64,000 nt of DNA from Nocardia sp. BMG111209 (GTDB lineage: Bacteria; Actinomycetota; Actinomycetes; Mycobacteriales; Mycobacteriaceae), in assembly GCF_000381925.1 (NCBI RefSeq), contig NZ_KB907309.1, positions 930,001-994,000 of the forward strand, written 5' to 3'. The notes under the pieces are model-generated. The model was not told the origin of the DNA. It worked only from the letters and a program-made list of their open reading frames with translations, and searched no databases. This document shows positions 41,536-49,979 of this stretch, in pieces (positions within the stretch are counted from its first letter, which is position 1; every line of letters starts with the position of its first letter). Made by a program: the position numbers and the translations under genes.

Positions 41536-41556
41536 GAATTCGTGGGGCACGAATTC
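41536..41556 (-). terminator. Hairpin after MerR-type gene
   Basis: Perfect 9-bp stem GAATTCGTG/CACGAATTC with loop GGG, 3 bp beyond the stop codon of the MerR-family gene. Unusually AT-rich for this genome. Confidence 0.6.
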
Positions 41557-41559
41557 CCG

Positions 41560-42324
41560 TCACGCCAACCGGTTTTCGGCGTACACGCCCATCGCCGCGC
41601 GCACGAATCCGACCGTGCCCGCGCCGTGCCGATCGTAGTTCGCGGCGAACCGCGGATCCGCGACGTACATATCGCCGAGACCGGTGAACGCCGCCGCCGT
41701 GGGCCGCCGGCCCTGCCAGCCGACGGTGATCCAGTCGTAGTGCCGTTGCACGATCTCCTGCACCGCGTCGTCGCCCGGCGCCAGCCCCGCGGCGTGCGCC
41801 CGGCCGTAGTCGGCGGCGATGTCGAGATGTCGCTGCCCGTGCTCCTGCCGCTGCGCGTCGGTCATCGACCGCCACCAGCGATCACCGCTGTCGTAGGCGT
41901 CCTGACCCCAGCGCTCGATCACCTCGTCCCGATACTGCGTGTGATCGAATCCGTCGAATACTTCCTCGGCCATGAGTGGCTCTCCCGCTTCCGTCTTGCG
42001 CAATGTGGTGTGCACCGACGCGATCTGCCGGGTGATCCGCTCCCGCTCCTGCTCCAGCAGGCCGAGGTGGGTCCGCAGTGCGACCACCGTATCCTGCTGT
42101 CCGGCAAGAACTTCGGCGATCACCGGCAGGCCGAGACCGAGCTCCCGCAACAGCAGGATGCGCTGCAGCCGGACCAGGGAGTCCTGGTCGTAGTACCGAT
42201 AGCCGTTGGCCCCGATCCGAGCCGCCGGCAACAGCCCCACCTGCCCGTAATGGCGCAGCGTGCGACTGGTGGTCCCGGCGGCCCGGGCCAGCTCCTGAAT
42301 CGACCATTCGGCCCTGGACTCCAC
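41560..42324 (-). CDS. MerR-family regulator with TipAS-like domain
   Basis: 254-residue transcription regulator. The N-terminal MerR helix-turn-helix has WSIQELARAAGTTSRTLRHYGQVGLLP and YRYYDQDSLVRLQRILLLRELG. A coiled-coil dimerisation helix follows at about 75-110. The C-terminal domain (EVFDGFDHTQYRDEVIERWG, RHYDWI, YDRHGAGTVGFVRAAMGVYAENRL) is of the TipAS antibiotic-recognition type. Proteins of this class activate their own promoter on binding thiopeptides or other ligands. No obvious efflux or resistance gene is next to it. Start GTG 42324 follows GGGAG. A perfect dyad upstream fits autoregulation. Confidence 0.92.
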   Translation of the reverse strand: MESRAEWSIQELARAAGTTSRTLRHYGQVGLLPAARIGANGYRYYDQDSLVRLQRILLLRELGLGLPVIAEVLAGQQDTVVALRTHLGLLEQERERITRQIASVHTTLRKTEAGEPLMAEEVFDGFDHTQYRDEVIERWGQDAYDSGDRWWRSMTDAQRQEHGQRHLDIAADYGRAHAAGLAPGDDAVQEIVQRHYDWITVGWQGRRPTAAAFTGLGDMYVADPRFAANYDRHGAGTVGFVRAAMGVYAENRLA

Positions 42325-42365
42325 GGTTTTCGCTCCCTCGTCGCGTCGACCACTCCAGGTTGCAA

Positions 42366-42387
42366 CTTGACGTTACGTCAAGGTCAA
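42366..42387 (-). promoter_or_regulatory. MerR-type operator/promoter
   Basis: Perfect inverted repeat CTTGACG-TTA-CGTCAAG (42366-42382) directly next to TTGACC on the minus strand (42382-42387). A -35 followed by a dyad in the spacer is the hallmark of MerR-regulated promoters, and this site lies 42 bp upstream of the regulator's own start. Confidence 0.75.
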
Positions 42388-42440
42388 GGGGTGTTCGTGG
42401 TGAAACCGTGCCGCCCGCCGGCGGTTGCCGCGGCCCGGGC

Positions 42441-43982
42441 TCAGTTGCCGACTCGCCCCGCAGCGCCTGCGTCCGCAGCGGTCGGGCCCTGGCGGCCGCT
42501 GCGGCCTGGCATGCTGTCGGCCGAGTTGCCGCCTCGGCTCCGGGTGGCGTCGGCGCCGATGTCCGGACCGATGGCGTCCTGGCGTCGCGAGGGCGCTTCG
42601 CCGGCGCCGCCGCCTCCGGTGGCGGCTGTTGCTGCGACGCTCGGAGTGGAGGCACCGGGGGCGGCCGGGGACGGGGTCGAGTTCGATGCTGCGACGGGAC
42701 CGGATGCCATCGGCGTCGGGGGTGGGGTGGGGGTGGCGGCTGTGGTGGGAGGCTCGTCGGGTTGGGGGTGGTCGGCGGGGCGGGGGACGGGGTGGAGGAG
42801 GGCGTTCAGGGCGCGGAGGTCGATCACCTGGACGCCGAGTGCGGCGGTGGCGACGATGACGCCGTTGTGGAATTGGCGGTAGGTGCCCAGGCCGGCCGGT
42901 AGGGGCAGTTCCGGGCCGTCGGGAGCGCCGAGGGGGCCGGTGTTGCCGCCTGTCTCGGCGTATTTCACGTCGATGACGGTCTGCGGGCGCGGGATCGGGG
43001 CAATGTTCGGATGCGGGACGGCGCCCAGCTGTTGCGGGGCGGGGCCCAGGTCGAGGGTGGTGATATCGATCGGCTGTCCACCGTCCGGGGACGAGGAGTA
43101 TTCGGTGCGCAGGATGCGGCCGGTGCGGAGCAGGACCTGGCCGGCGGTGCTGCGCACGGCGGCCGCGGCGCGGTCGTCCTCGCGTTCGGTGCCGGGATAT
43201 TCCTGGCAGTCGGTGGTGTCGCAGGTCTGCGCGTAGGCGTAGCGGTGTTCCGCGAGTGCGTAGGAGCGGGCGGCGATCGCCTGGGCGCGCAGCGCCTCGG
43301 TGCCGCCGCGGTCGGCCCAGTTGGCCTGCATCTCGGCGGGCACGACGCCGAGCAGATAGTCCTCGACGTCCACCTCGTTGATCGTGCGCGCGGCGTCACC
43401 CTCCAGCGCGACGCCGAGCGCGCCGCGATACGCGCCACCACCGCAGATCTTCAGATGTTCGGCGGCGGGGCGGTTGTTGCCCTGATCCAGCGGATAGGCC
43501 CAGGGGTCGTCGGTGTGCCCGCGCCACAGCGTGTCGCCGTCGCAGTCGATGGTGACGACCACGTCGGCGCCACCGCCGGAGGTAGGGGTCAGGTGGGCGG
43601 CCTGGCCGGCGACCACTCGCCGGCCGCCGACCAGCAGGCCGGTATCGGACTGGACGTCGAGGGTCTCGCCGTCGTCGGACATCAGGCGGACCCGGACCGG
43701 CGTGCGCGGGACCGCGGCCAGCGTCGCGCCGGGGTAGTAGCTCAGCAGGATGTGGTCGGCCGAGGCGCCGGCCGCGGCCTGTTCCATCGCCCCGAACTGG
43801 CTCATGCCGCGGCCGTGGCCGATGCCGGTCGGGCGGTACGCCGCGGCCGCGTGGGCGGGTCCGACCGGCGTGGCCGTCACCCAGCCGACGGCGGCCGCAC
43901 CCGAGGTCACGAGCAGGGCGGCGAGGCCGGCCGCAGCCGGCCGGCCACGCCTGCGGCTGGGTAGGTCACCGCGTCGCGTCAC
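42441..43982 (-). CDS. Secreted SpoIID/LytB-domain protein
   Basis: 513-residue exported protein with a signal peptide (SRRRGRPAAAGLAALLVTSGAAAVG...GPAHAAAA). The N-terminal part includes GIGHGRGMSQFGAMEQAAAG, and the SpoIID core is EVDVEDYLLGVVPAEMQANW...EALRAQAIAARSYAL. An LGFP-like segment (GPLGAPDGPELPLPAGLGTYRQFHNGVIV) follows, and the last ~110 residues are Pro/Thr/Ala/Gly-rich and disordered. SpoIID proteins are lytic transglycosylases acting on denuded glycan, often paired with amidases. Here a PGRP amidase is divergently encoded 690 bp away. Start GTG 43982 follows GGAGG with 5-nt spacing. Catalysis in this homologue is inferred only. Confidence 0.88.
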   Translation of the reverse strand: MTRRGDLPSRRRGRPAAAGLAALLVTSGAAAVGWVTATPVGPAHAAAAYRPTGIGHGRGMSQFGAMEQAAAGASADHILLSYYPGATLAAVPRTPVRVRLMSDDGETLDVQSDTGLLVGGRRVVAGQAAHLTPTSGGGADVVVTIDCDGDTLWRGHTDDPWAYPLDQGNNRPAAEHLKICGGGAYRGALGVALEGDAARTINEVDVEDYLLGVVPAEMQANWADRGGTEALRAQAIAARSYALAEHRYAYAQTCDTTDCQEYPGTEREDDRAAAAVRSTAGQVLLRTGRILRTEYSSSPDGGQPIDITTLDLGPAPQQLGAVPHPNIAPIPRPQTVIDVKYAETGGNTGPLGAPDGPELPLPAGLGTYRQFHNGVIVATAALGVQVIDLRALNALLHPVPRPADHPQPDEPPTTAATPTPPPTPMASGPVAASNSTPSPAAPGASTPSVAATAATGGGGAGEAPSRRQDAIGPDIGADATRSRGGNSADSMPGRSGRQGPTAADAGAAGRVGN

Positions 43983-44675
43983 TGCAACCTCCGTCGTGTC
44001 GGCCCGCCGGATCGGGGGGTGAATTGTCGCGTCGTGCTGTGGTGCTCGGAGGTGACCACGCCGCGGGCTGCGGAAATGTGCTCACACCGGGATGCCCGTC
44101 CGCTCGCCCCGTCCGCCTGCGCACCCGTCCGCCGGTGCGCCTGTCCGCCGGTGCTCTGTGCGCCGGTCCGCCCGTGCTCCAGTCCGCCCGTTGGTCGGTG
44201 CGTCCGCCCGCCGCTCCGCCCGTCCGGCGCTCCTCGCCTGTCCGCCTGTCCGCCCGTCTGCCTGTGCACCCGTCTGCCTGTGCACCCGTCCTCCCTATCC
44301 ACCCGTGCGCCTGTCCTCTGGTGCGCCCGTCCGCCGGGGCGCCCGTCCGCCGTGCTCCGCGCGCCGGTCCGCCTGTGCTGCTGTGCGGCCCTTCGTCCGT
44401 ACGTCCGCCCGCACGTCCGCCTGTGCTGCACGCCGGTGGTCGCCGGTGCCGGATCGCGGGTGATCGCGGGGATGTGATCACGCCGTGACCGTGACATCGG
44501 CATGTCCCGGCCGTCACCGGCAAAAGCACAGCTACATTCGGGTCGATTCGGGCTAATCCTCTACTAGAGACTTAGGTTTGTACAGCCGAGACACGTGCGG
44601 CCATTGATCGGCCGGATATCAATCTGCGCACTGTCCGCCCGATCGACGGGGTTCTACCTGGAATGGGAGATGATC
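43983..44675. repeat. Intergenic region with low-complexity CGTCCGCC/GTGC repeats
   Basis: 693 bp between divergent wall-hydrolase genes. About 44090-44440 is one-strand pyrimidine-rich, built from CGTCCGCC, GTCCGTCCGC and CTGTGCACCC, including two adjacent copies of a 17-bp unit GTCTGCCTGTGCACCC(C) near 44258-44290. The purine/pyrimidine strand asymmetry is extreme. Apparent ORFs on both strands are repeat artefacts. Toward the amidase, CTCTACTAGAGAC at 44561-44573 holds a possible -10 (TACTAG) giving a leader of about 100 nt. Confidence 0.7.
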
Positions 44676-47600
44676 GTGCCGTACCGCAGACGCAAACGCC
44701 CCTATGTTCTCCCGGTCGTCGCCGTCGTCGCGGTCGCCGCGCCGCTGGCGACCGCTTACGCCGTGCATCAACCCGATGGCTACCGACCGGCGAACGAGAA
44801 CGGCATCGCCGCCGTACCGGCTCGGATGGCCGAGGTCGCGCTCGCCGCGGCGCCCGACGTGACCTTGCCGTTGCGGGAGCTGACCGGGCTGAACCTCCCC
44901 GATCTGCACCTGTCCGACCTGCGCGCGCTGCCGCTGCCGACGGCCATCCCGGTGCCGGGCGGACTGCAATCGCTGGTCCCGGGCATGGTGCTACCCAACG
45001 AGATCCCGCTGCCGCAGTTCGACCGCGGCACGACACCGACCCAAGGTTTCGCGCCCACCACGACACCGATCGCGCCACAAGGTTTCGCGCCGACCACCAC
45101 GCCGATTTCGCCGCAGGGCTTCGCGCCGACCACCGCACCGATCGCCCCGCAGGCGGTCGCGCCCACCTCGCCGGTCTCACCACAGGGCTTCGCACCCACC
45201 TCACCGGTCTCACCGGAAGCGGTCGCACCCGCCACCACGCCGATTTCGCCGCAGGGCTTCGCACCCACCTCACCGGTCTCGCCGGAGGCAGTCGCACCCG
45301 CCTCGCCGATCTCACCGGAGGCAGGCGCGCCGGTCTCAGCGGAAGCGGTCGCACCCGCTACCACTCCGGTCTCGCCGCAGGGTTTCGCGCCCACCGGCGG
45401 GCCGCAGGCGGTCGCGCCGACCACCACTCCGAACGCGCCCGGATTCCCGCCGCTGCCAGCGCTCCAGGCTCCCGCGGTCCCGCTGCCGGTGGCCACGCCG
45501 GCGCCGACGGCCGGTGCCATCGCGGGTGAGCGGCTGCGTAAGGCGCCGGGCTCCGGATCGGCGGCGCCGGGCCTCGCTCCGGCCACGACGACCGCCACCG
45601 ATCCGGTCCCGGCGGGCCGGTCGCGGACCGGCGCGGCCGACGCGGTGATCCCGGCGGGCGCGGATCCGAGTGCCCCGGCGCTGAGTCCGGGCGCGGTGCC
45701 CGCGGAACTCGCCGATCGGGTGGGGGCGACGGTGAAGGAGTTGAGCCGCGACACCCCGTTCAGCATGGTCGCGTTCACCGCGCAGGATCTGGGGGGCACG
45801 ACCACCATGGTCCGGGCGAAGCAGGCCGACGGCAGCTGGGGTCCGTGGTACGCGACCGACCGGGTCGACACCCGCCGCAGCGATCACCTCGCCCCGTCCG
45901 CGGACGACAAGACCGGTACCGAACCGATCTATGTCGGCACGACCAAGGCCGTGCAGGTGCTGGTCACCCGGCAGCCCGGCCTCGCGGCGGTCGACCGACA
46001 AGCCCCGGCGCCGACGGCCGGGGACCGCGCGCAGGACGGCATCGGCGTCGTCCTGCCGGAGATGCACAGTGCGCCGGGCGATTATCCGCTCGCGGCGCCC
46101 GGAGATACCGTGCCCGCCACGCACGACAGTGCGGCGCCCGACGGCTCGGATCCGGCGATCGTGCCGAATCTGCCGGAGTTCCAACGTGATCCGGCCTCCG
46201 AACCGCTGTCGGGTACTCCGGCGACCGCCGACGATCCGGCCCGGACGCTGGCCGCGGTGCTGATCGATCCGGGCCGCGGGCTGATCGACGAGAATCTGTC
46301 CTCGGTCGCCACGCCGCTGCCGGGTAACGGGCCGCGGGTGATCAGCCGGGCCCAGTGGGGCGCGGACGAATCGCTGCGCTGCTCCGAACCCACCTACGAC
46401 GACGGGGTCAGCGCGATCACCGTGCACCACACCGCCGGTCGCACCGAGTACACCAAGGCCGAATCGGCGGGCATCGTGCGCGCCATCTACGCCTATCACG
46501 CGCGCAAGCTGGGCTGGTGCGATATCGGTTACAACGCACTGGTCGACAAGTACGGGCAGATCTTCGAGGGCCGCGCGGGCGGCCTGGACCGGGCGGTCGA
46601 AGGTGCGCACGCCGGCGGCTTCAACGAGAACACCTCCGGCGTCGCGTTGATGGGCAACTACGGGGACGAGGCGCCCAGCGAGGCCGCGCTGCAGGCGGCC
46701 GGGCAGTTCATCGGCTGGCGGGCCCGGATGGCGGGCCTGGATCCGAAGGGCAGCACCACGCTGTATTCGGAGGGCACCATCTACAGCAAGTACGACGAGG
46801 GCGAGGCGGTGCGGCTGCCGATCGTGTTCGCGCACCGCGATGTCGGCAACACCAGCTGTCCCGGCGACGCCGCCTACGCGCAGATGGACCGGATCCGCGA
46901 TATCGCGGCCGCCGAGGCCGCCGCACCCAGCGGCGGGACCGAGCCGGCGAACCTCGGGGTGTCCTCGAACCGGCCACCGGTCGCCGCACCGGCTCCGCCG
47001 CCGGGCCCGCCGATCGATCTGAAGGCGCTGGCGGACCTGACCACCAAGCTGCTCGGCCTGGTCAACGACAACATCATCGCCAGGTACTGGTCCGGGCAGG
47101 GCGGCCCGAACGGTCGGCTCGGCGCGGCGGCCTCGGAACCGCGCCGCACCAGCGACGGTGGTCAGTACGCGCGCTTCGTCAACGGGTACGTGTACGCGCG
47201 GCCGGACGGGCAGGTGGTCGAGGTGGTCGGCCGGTTGATGGACCGATTCCTGCAGCTGGGCGCCGAATCCGGCGTCCTCGGACTGCCGACGCGCAACGCC
47301 TATGCGGTGCCGGACGGGCTGCGGGCGGACTTCCAGTACGGATCGCTGATCCTCAATCAGCTGACCGGCATCGTGACCACGCTGGTCAGCTACTACGCGG
47401 ACGTGAGCCAGCGCGGCGACCAGGCCGGTGCGGCCCGTGGCCAGGATTCCCCCGGCGCAGCAGGACCGGCGGTCACGCCACCGGGGAATCGGGCCCCCGG
47501 CGCGCCGGCGGCCCCACAGGTGCCACCGGCGGTGCAGGCGCCGCCGGGCGCGAACCCGGCCTGGCCACCGGGGACCGGCAGCCGCTCCGGAACCCGCTGA
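44676..47600 (+). CDS. Secreted PGRP-type N-acetylmuramoyl-L-alanine amidase with repeat linker and LGFP-like C-terminus
   Basis: 974-residue exported peptidoglycan hydrolase resembling mycobacterial Rv3811. Signal anchor near residues 10-30. Residues 123-255 are a Pro/Thr repeat linker. The PGRP/amidase_2 domain (about 555-745) starts RAQWGADESLRC and includes VHHTAG (His584-His585), YNALVDKYGQIFEGR, and AHRDVGNTSCPGD with the Zn-ligand His and Cys. The C-terminus has LGFP-like repeats (GRLGAAASEPRR, GVLGLPTRNAY) and a Pro-rich tail. Start GTG 44676 has GGGAG 6 nt upstream, better placed than ATG 44670 or 44595. Zn ligands appear complete, so activity is likely. Confidence 0.92.
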   Translation: MPYRRRKRPYVLPVVAVVAVAAPLATAYAVHQPDGYRPANENGIAAVPARMAEVALAAAPDVTLPLRELTGLNLPDLHLSDLRALPLPTAIPVPGGLQSLVPGMVLPNEIPLPQFDRGTTPTQGFAPTTTPIAPQGFAPTTTPISPQGFAPTTAPIAPQAVAPTSPVSPQGFAPTSPVSPEAVAPATTPISPQGFAPTSPVSPEAVAPASPISPEAGAPVSAEAVAPATTPVSPQGFAPTGGPQAVAPTTTPNAPGFPPLPALQAPAVPLPVATPAPTAGAIAGERLRKAPGSGSAAPGLAPATTTATDPVPAGRSRTGAADAVIPAGADPSAPALSPGAVPAELADRVGATVKELSRDTPFSMVAFTAQDLGGTTTMVRAKQADGSWGPWYATDRVDTRRSDHLAPSADDKTGTEPIYVGTTKAVQVLVTRQPGLAAVDRQAPAPTAGDRAQDGIGVVLPEMHSAPGDYPLAAPGDTVPATHDSAAPDGSDPAIVPNLPEFQRDPASEPLSGTPATADDPARTLAAVLIDPGRGLIDENLSSVATPLPGNGPRVISRAQWGADESLRCSEPTYDDGVSAITVHHTAGRTEYTKAESAGIVRAIYAYHARKLGWCDIGYNALVDKYGQIFEGRAGGLDRAVEGAHAGGFNENTSGVALMGNYGDEAPSEAALQAAGQFIGWRARMAGLDPKGSTTLYSEGTIYSKYDEGEAVRLPIVFAHRDVGNTSCPGDAAYAQMDRIRDIAAAEAAAPSGGTEPANLGVSSNRPPVAAPAPPPGPPIDLKALADLTTKLLGLVNDNIIARYWSGQGGPNGRLGAAASEPRRTSDGGQYARFVNGYVYARPDGQVVEVVGRLMDRFLQLGAESGVLGLPTRNAYAVPDGLRADFQYGSLILNQLTGIVTTLVSYYADVSQRGDQAGAARGQDSPGAAGPAVTPPGNRAPGAPAAPQVPPAVQAPPGANPAWPPGTGSRSGTR
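45042..45440 (+). repeat. In-frame repeats of 24-36 bp in amidase linker
   Basis: About twelve units of 8-12 codons, alternating QGFAPTTTPISP-like and EAVAPATTPISP-like or shorter xxVAPTSPVSP forms. All lengths are multiples of 3. It forms a Pro/Thr/Ser-rich wall-spanning linker before the catalytic domain. Confidence 0.93.
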
Positions 47601-47717
47601 CGCACGACTCCGGGACACGCTGGGCACGCCACTCCGGGACACGCTGAACGCATCGCGCCGAAAACCACTGAGCCGCCGCGCTGGAACCCACCGGCGCGGA
47701 GCCGCTCCGGAACCAGC

Positions 47718-47748
47718 TGAGCCCGCCGTCGTTCCAGCGGCGGGCTCA
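47718..47748. terminator. Terminator hairpin after amidase gene
   Basis: Perfect 11-bp stem TGAGCCCGCCG/CGGCGGGCTCA with 9-nt loop, between convergent genes; probably works in both directions. Confidence 0.8.
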
Positions 47749-47947
47749 GTGCCACCGGCATCCACTCAGCTCAGTGCCACCGGCATCCGCCCAGCTCAGT
47801 GCCATTGGCATCCACTCAGTGCCACCCGCGTCCGCTCACTCAGTGCCACCCGCGTCCGCTCACTCAGTGCCACCCGCGTCCGCTCACTCAGTGCCACCCG
47901 CGTCCGCTCAGCGCCACCCGCGTCCGCTCAGCACCACCGGCGTCCGC
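47746..47947. repeat. Minisatellite of 20-27 bp units matching the HAD gene 3' end
   Basis: Nine copies of a unit starting TCAGTGCCACC, mostly 24 bp (CACTCAGTGCCACCCGCG plus TCCGCT), shortening to 20 bp near the HAD gene. The same sequence, TCAGTGCCACCAGCGTTCG, is the complement of the HAD stop codon and last six codons (47948-47966), directly adjoining the array. The array therefore looks like repeated duplication of the gene's own terminus. Confidence 0.92.
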
Positions 47948-48778
47948 TCAGTGCCACCAGCGTTCGAGGACGCGGGCGACGCCGTCGGCGCCGTTGGTCT
48001 CGGTGACCTCGTCGGCCGCGGCCAGCGCGGCCGGGTGGGCGTTGGCCATGGCGACCCCGTGGCCGGCCATGAGCAGCATGGGCACGTCGTTGGGCATATC
48101 GCCGAAGGCGATGATCGCGGCGTGTGCGACGCCGAGCCGCTCCGCCACCGTGGTCAGGCCGGACGCCTTGGTGACGCCGGGTGCGGAGACCTCGATCAGC
48201 CCGTTGTTGGTCGAGTAGGTGAGATCGGCGCGGTCCGCCAGCTCGGGGGCCAGCGCCGCCACCATGTCGGCGCTCTCGGCGCCGCGCAGGCGGATCAGCA
48301 TCTTGATCGCCGGAGCGGCGACCACCTCGGCCCGCGACACCCGGGTGTCATCGGGATTGAGCCAGGCGTGCTCGTATTCCGGTGAACTCACGAATTGCGG
48401 GGTGGCCGCGTCGTGGGCGCTGCGGCCGACCCGCTCGGCGGCCAGGCCGCAGCCGGGCAGCACCCGCTCGGCCAGCTCCGCGATCCAGGTCAGGTCCGCG
48501 GGCTCGAGGGTGCGGGCCTCCAGGATCCGGTCCGTCGCGCTGTCGTAGACCACCGCGCCGTTGCCGCAGACGCACAGCGGCGCGTGGCCCAGGCCCGACA
48601 CCACCGGGGCGATCCAGCGCGGCGGGCGGCCGGTCGCGAGGACGAAGGGCACGCCGTCGGCCACCAGCGCGGCGACCGCGGCCCGGGTGCGCACGCTCAC
48701 CTGCTCCCGCTCGTCGATCAACGTGCCATCGACATCGGTTGCCACCATCTTGGGTTTCTGCAGGTCGGGAATGGTCAC
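47948..48778 (-). CDS. HAD-superfamily (Cof-type) phosphatase
   Basis: 276-residue cytoplasmic phosphatase like Rv3813c. Motif I is VATDVDGTLIDE (nucleophile Asp plus acid Asp), with a type IIB cap region in the middle. Motif III/IV is AIIAFGDMPNDVPMLLMAGHGVAMANAHP. The C-terminus ends ARVLERWWH at the edge of a tandem repeat array. Start GTG 48778 (VTIPDLQKPKM) has GGAGG 5 nt upstream; the frame is open to 48886 but without a better site. Substrate unknown; such enzymes act on sugar phosphates or cofactors. Confidence 0.9.
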   Translation of the reverse strand: MTIPDLQKPKMVATDVDGTLIDEREQVSVRTRAAVAALVADGVPFVLATGRPPRWIAPVVSGLGHAPLCVCGNGAVVYDSATDRILEARTLEPADLTWIAELAERVLPGCGLAAERVGRSAHDAATPQFVSSPEYEHAWLNPDDTRVSRAEVVAAPAIKMLIRLRGAESADMVAALAPELADRADLTYSTNNGLIEVSAPGVTKASGLTTVAERLGVAHAAIIAFGDMPNDVPMLLMAGHGVAMANAHPAALAAADEVTETNGADGVARVLERWWH

Positions 48779-48928
48779 CGGTGCCTCCTTGTCGGCCGGG
48801 ACGGGTCCGCCAGGATACGCCATGCAACGGTCGGGCGCGGTGCGCCGATATGAACACGACCGTCCCGGATGAGACGATTCCCGCATGTCGTAGACCGCGC
48901 ATGACGGGCCGTCCGCCGCGGCGGTCCC

Positions 48929-48947
48929 TATGATCAGGGGCTAGTAA
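48929..48947 (+). promoter_or_regulatory. Promoter candidate of ABC importer operon
   Basis: Two overlapping options: TATGAT (48929-48934), close to consensus, and TAGTAA (48942-48947). Either gives a short leader that includes the GAGGGG ribosome site before ATG 48965. Confidence 0.4.
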
Positions 48948-48964
48948 CCGACCCGAGGGGACCG

Positions 48965-49942
48965 ATGACCGGCTTTCTGCTGCGGCGCGCGCTGAACTAC
49001 GTCGTCCTGCTGATCCTGGCGTCGTTCCTCACGTTCGCTCTCGCGTCGCTGACCTTCCACCCGTTGAACAATCTCGAGCAGCGCAATCCGCGGCCGCCGC
49101 AGTCGGTGATCGACGCGAAGGCCGCGGAACTGCACCTGAACGAGCCGATTCCGCAGCGCTATCTGACCTGGGCGGAGGGCGTGACGCACGGCGACTTCGG
49201 CAAAACCCTGGCCGGACAGCCGATCTCGAAGGAGCTGCCGCGGCGGATCGGAGTGAGCCTGCGGCTGTTGCTGATCGGCTCGGTCGTCGGCACTGTGCTG
49301 GGCGTGCTGATCGGCGCGGCGGGCGCGATCCGGCAGTACAAGTTCAGCGACTACTTCACGACCGTGGTCTCGCTGCTGCTGCTCAGCACGCCGGTGTTCC
49401 TGCTCGCCACCTTGTTGAAATACGGTGCGCTACAAGTCAATTCGGCCACCGGTATGCAGATCTTCCTGTACACCGGCGAGACCTCGGCCACCGCGGTGCA
49501 CGGCTGGTGGAACCAGTTCGTCGACCGATTACAACATCTGGTGGTGCCGAGCCTGGGCCTGGCGCTCGGCTCGATGGCGGGCTACAGCCGCTATCAGCGC
49601 AACGCCATGCTCGACGTGCTGCAGAGCGATTTCATCCGCACTGCCCGCGCCAAGGGGCTGACCCGCGGCCGGGCCCTGTACAAGCACGGGCTGCGGACCG
49701 CGCTGATCCCGATGGCGACCCTGTTCGCCTACGGCCTCGGCGGCCTGATCACCGGCGCCACCTTCACCGAGAAGATCTTCGGCTGGCACGGCGTCGGCGA
49801 GTGGTTCATCGACGGCGTCAACGCCAACGACCTGTACATCGTGGTGACCGTCACGGCGTTCACCGGCCTGGTGGTGCTGGTGTCGGGCCTGCTGTCCGAC
49901 ATCGTGTACGCCCTGCTCGACCCCCGGGTGCGTGTGGGATGA
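48965..49942 (+). CDS. Peptide/nickel-type ABC permease, DppB-like
   Basis: 325-residue membrane subunit of a type I ABC importer. Six helices in the order typical of DppB/OppB. N-terminal MTGFLLRRALNYVVLLILASFLTFALASL is the first helix, and the extracytoplasmic loop contains QRYLTWAEGVTHGDFGKTL. The EAA loop RNAMLDVLQSDFIRTARAKGLTRGRALYKHGLR contacts the ATPase. Start ATG 48965 follows GAGGGG. First of a five-gene operon with a second permease, a fused double ATPase and two binding proteins. Substrate probably oligopeptides; nickel or other solutes are not excluded. Confidence 0.94.
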   Translation: MTGFLLRRALNYVVLLILASFLTFALASLTFHPLNNLEQRNPRPPQSVIDAKAAELHLNEPIPQRYLTWAEGVTHGDFGKTLAGQPISKELPRRIGVSLRLLLIGSVVGTVLGVLIGAAGAIRQYKFSDYFTTVVSLLLLSTPVFLLATLLKYGALQVNSATGMQIFLYTGETSATAVHGWWNQFVDRLQHLVVPSLGLALGSMAGYSRYQRNAMLDVLQSDFIRTARAKGLTRGRALYKHGLRTALIPMATLFAYGLGGLITGATFTEKIFGWHGVGEWFIDGVNANDLYIVVTVTAFTGLVVLVSGLLSDIVYALLDPRVRVG

Positions 49943-49979
49943 GCGCCGGGCACGCCGGAACGTCGACCGGGGAGGCGGC

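Larger units (their letters stand above)
47601..47947. other. Intergenic region between amidase and HAD gene
   Basis: 347 bp between convergent genes. Three blocks are visible. At 47600-47645, two partial copies of ACTCCGGGACACGCTG. At 47718-47748, a terminator hairpin. At 47746-47947, a tandem array whose unit matches the last codons and stop of the HAD gene. No gene. Confidence 0.8.

Noticed and set aside
44019..44477. Protein-coding ORFs of 120-190 codons in the SpoIID-amidase gap
   Set aside because: Frames on both strands are produced by CGTCCGCC-type low-complexity DNA, and the predicted peptides are Arg/Pro/Gly or Cys repeats.
47746..47947. CRISPR array
   Set aside because: Units of 20-27 bp are contiguous with no unique spacers and match the adjacent gene end; there are no cas genes.
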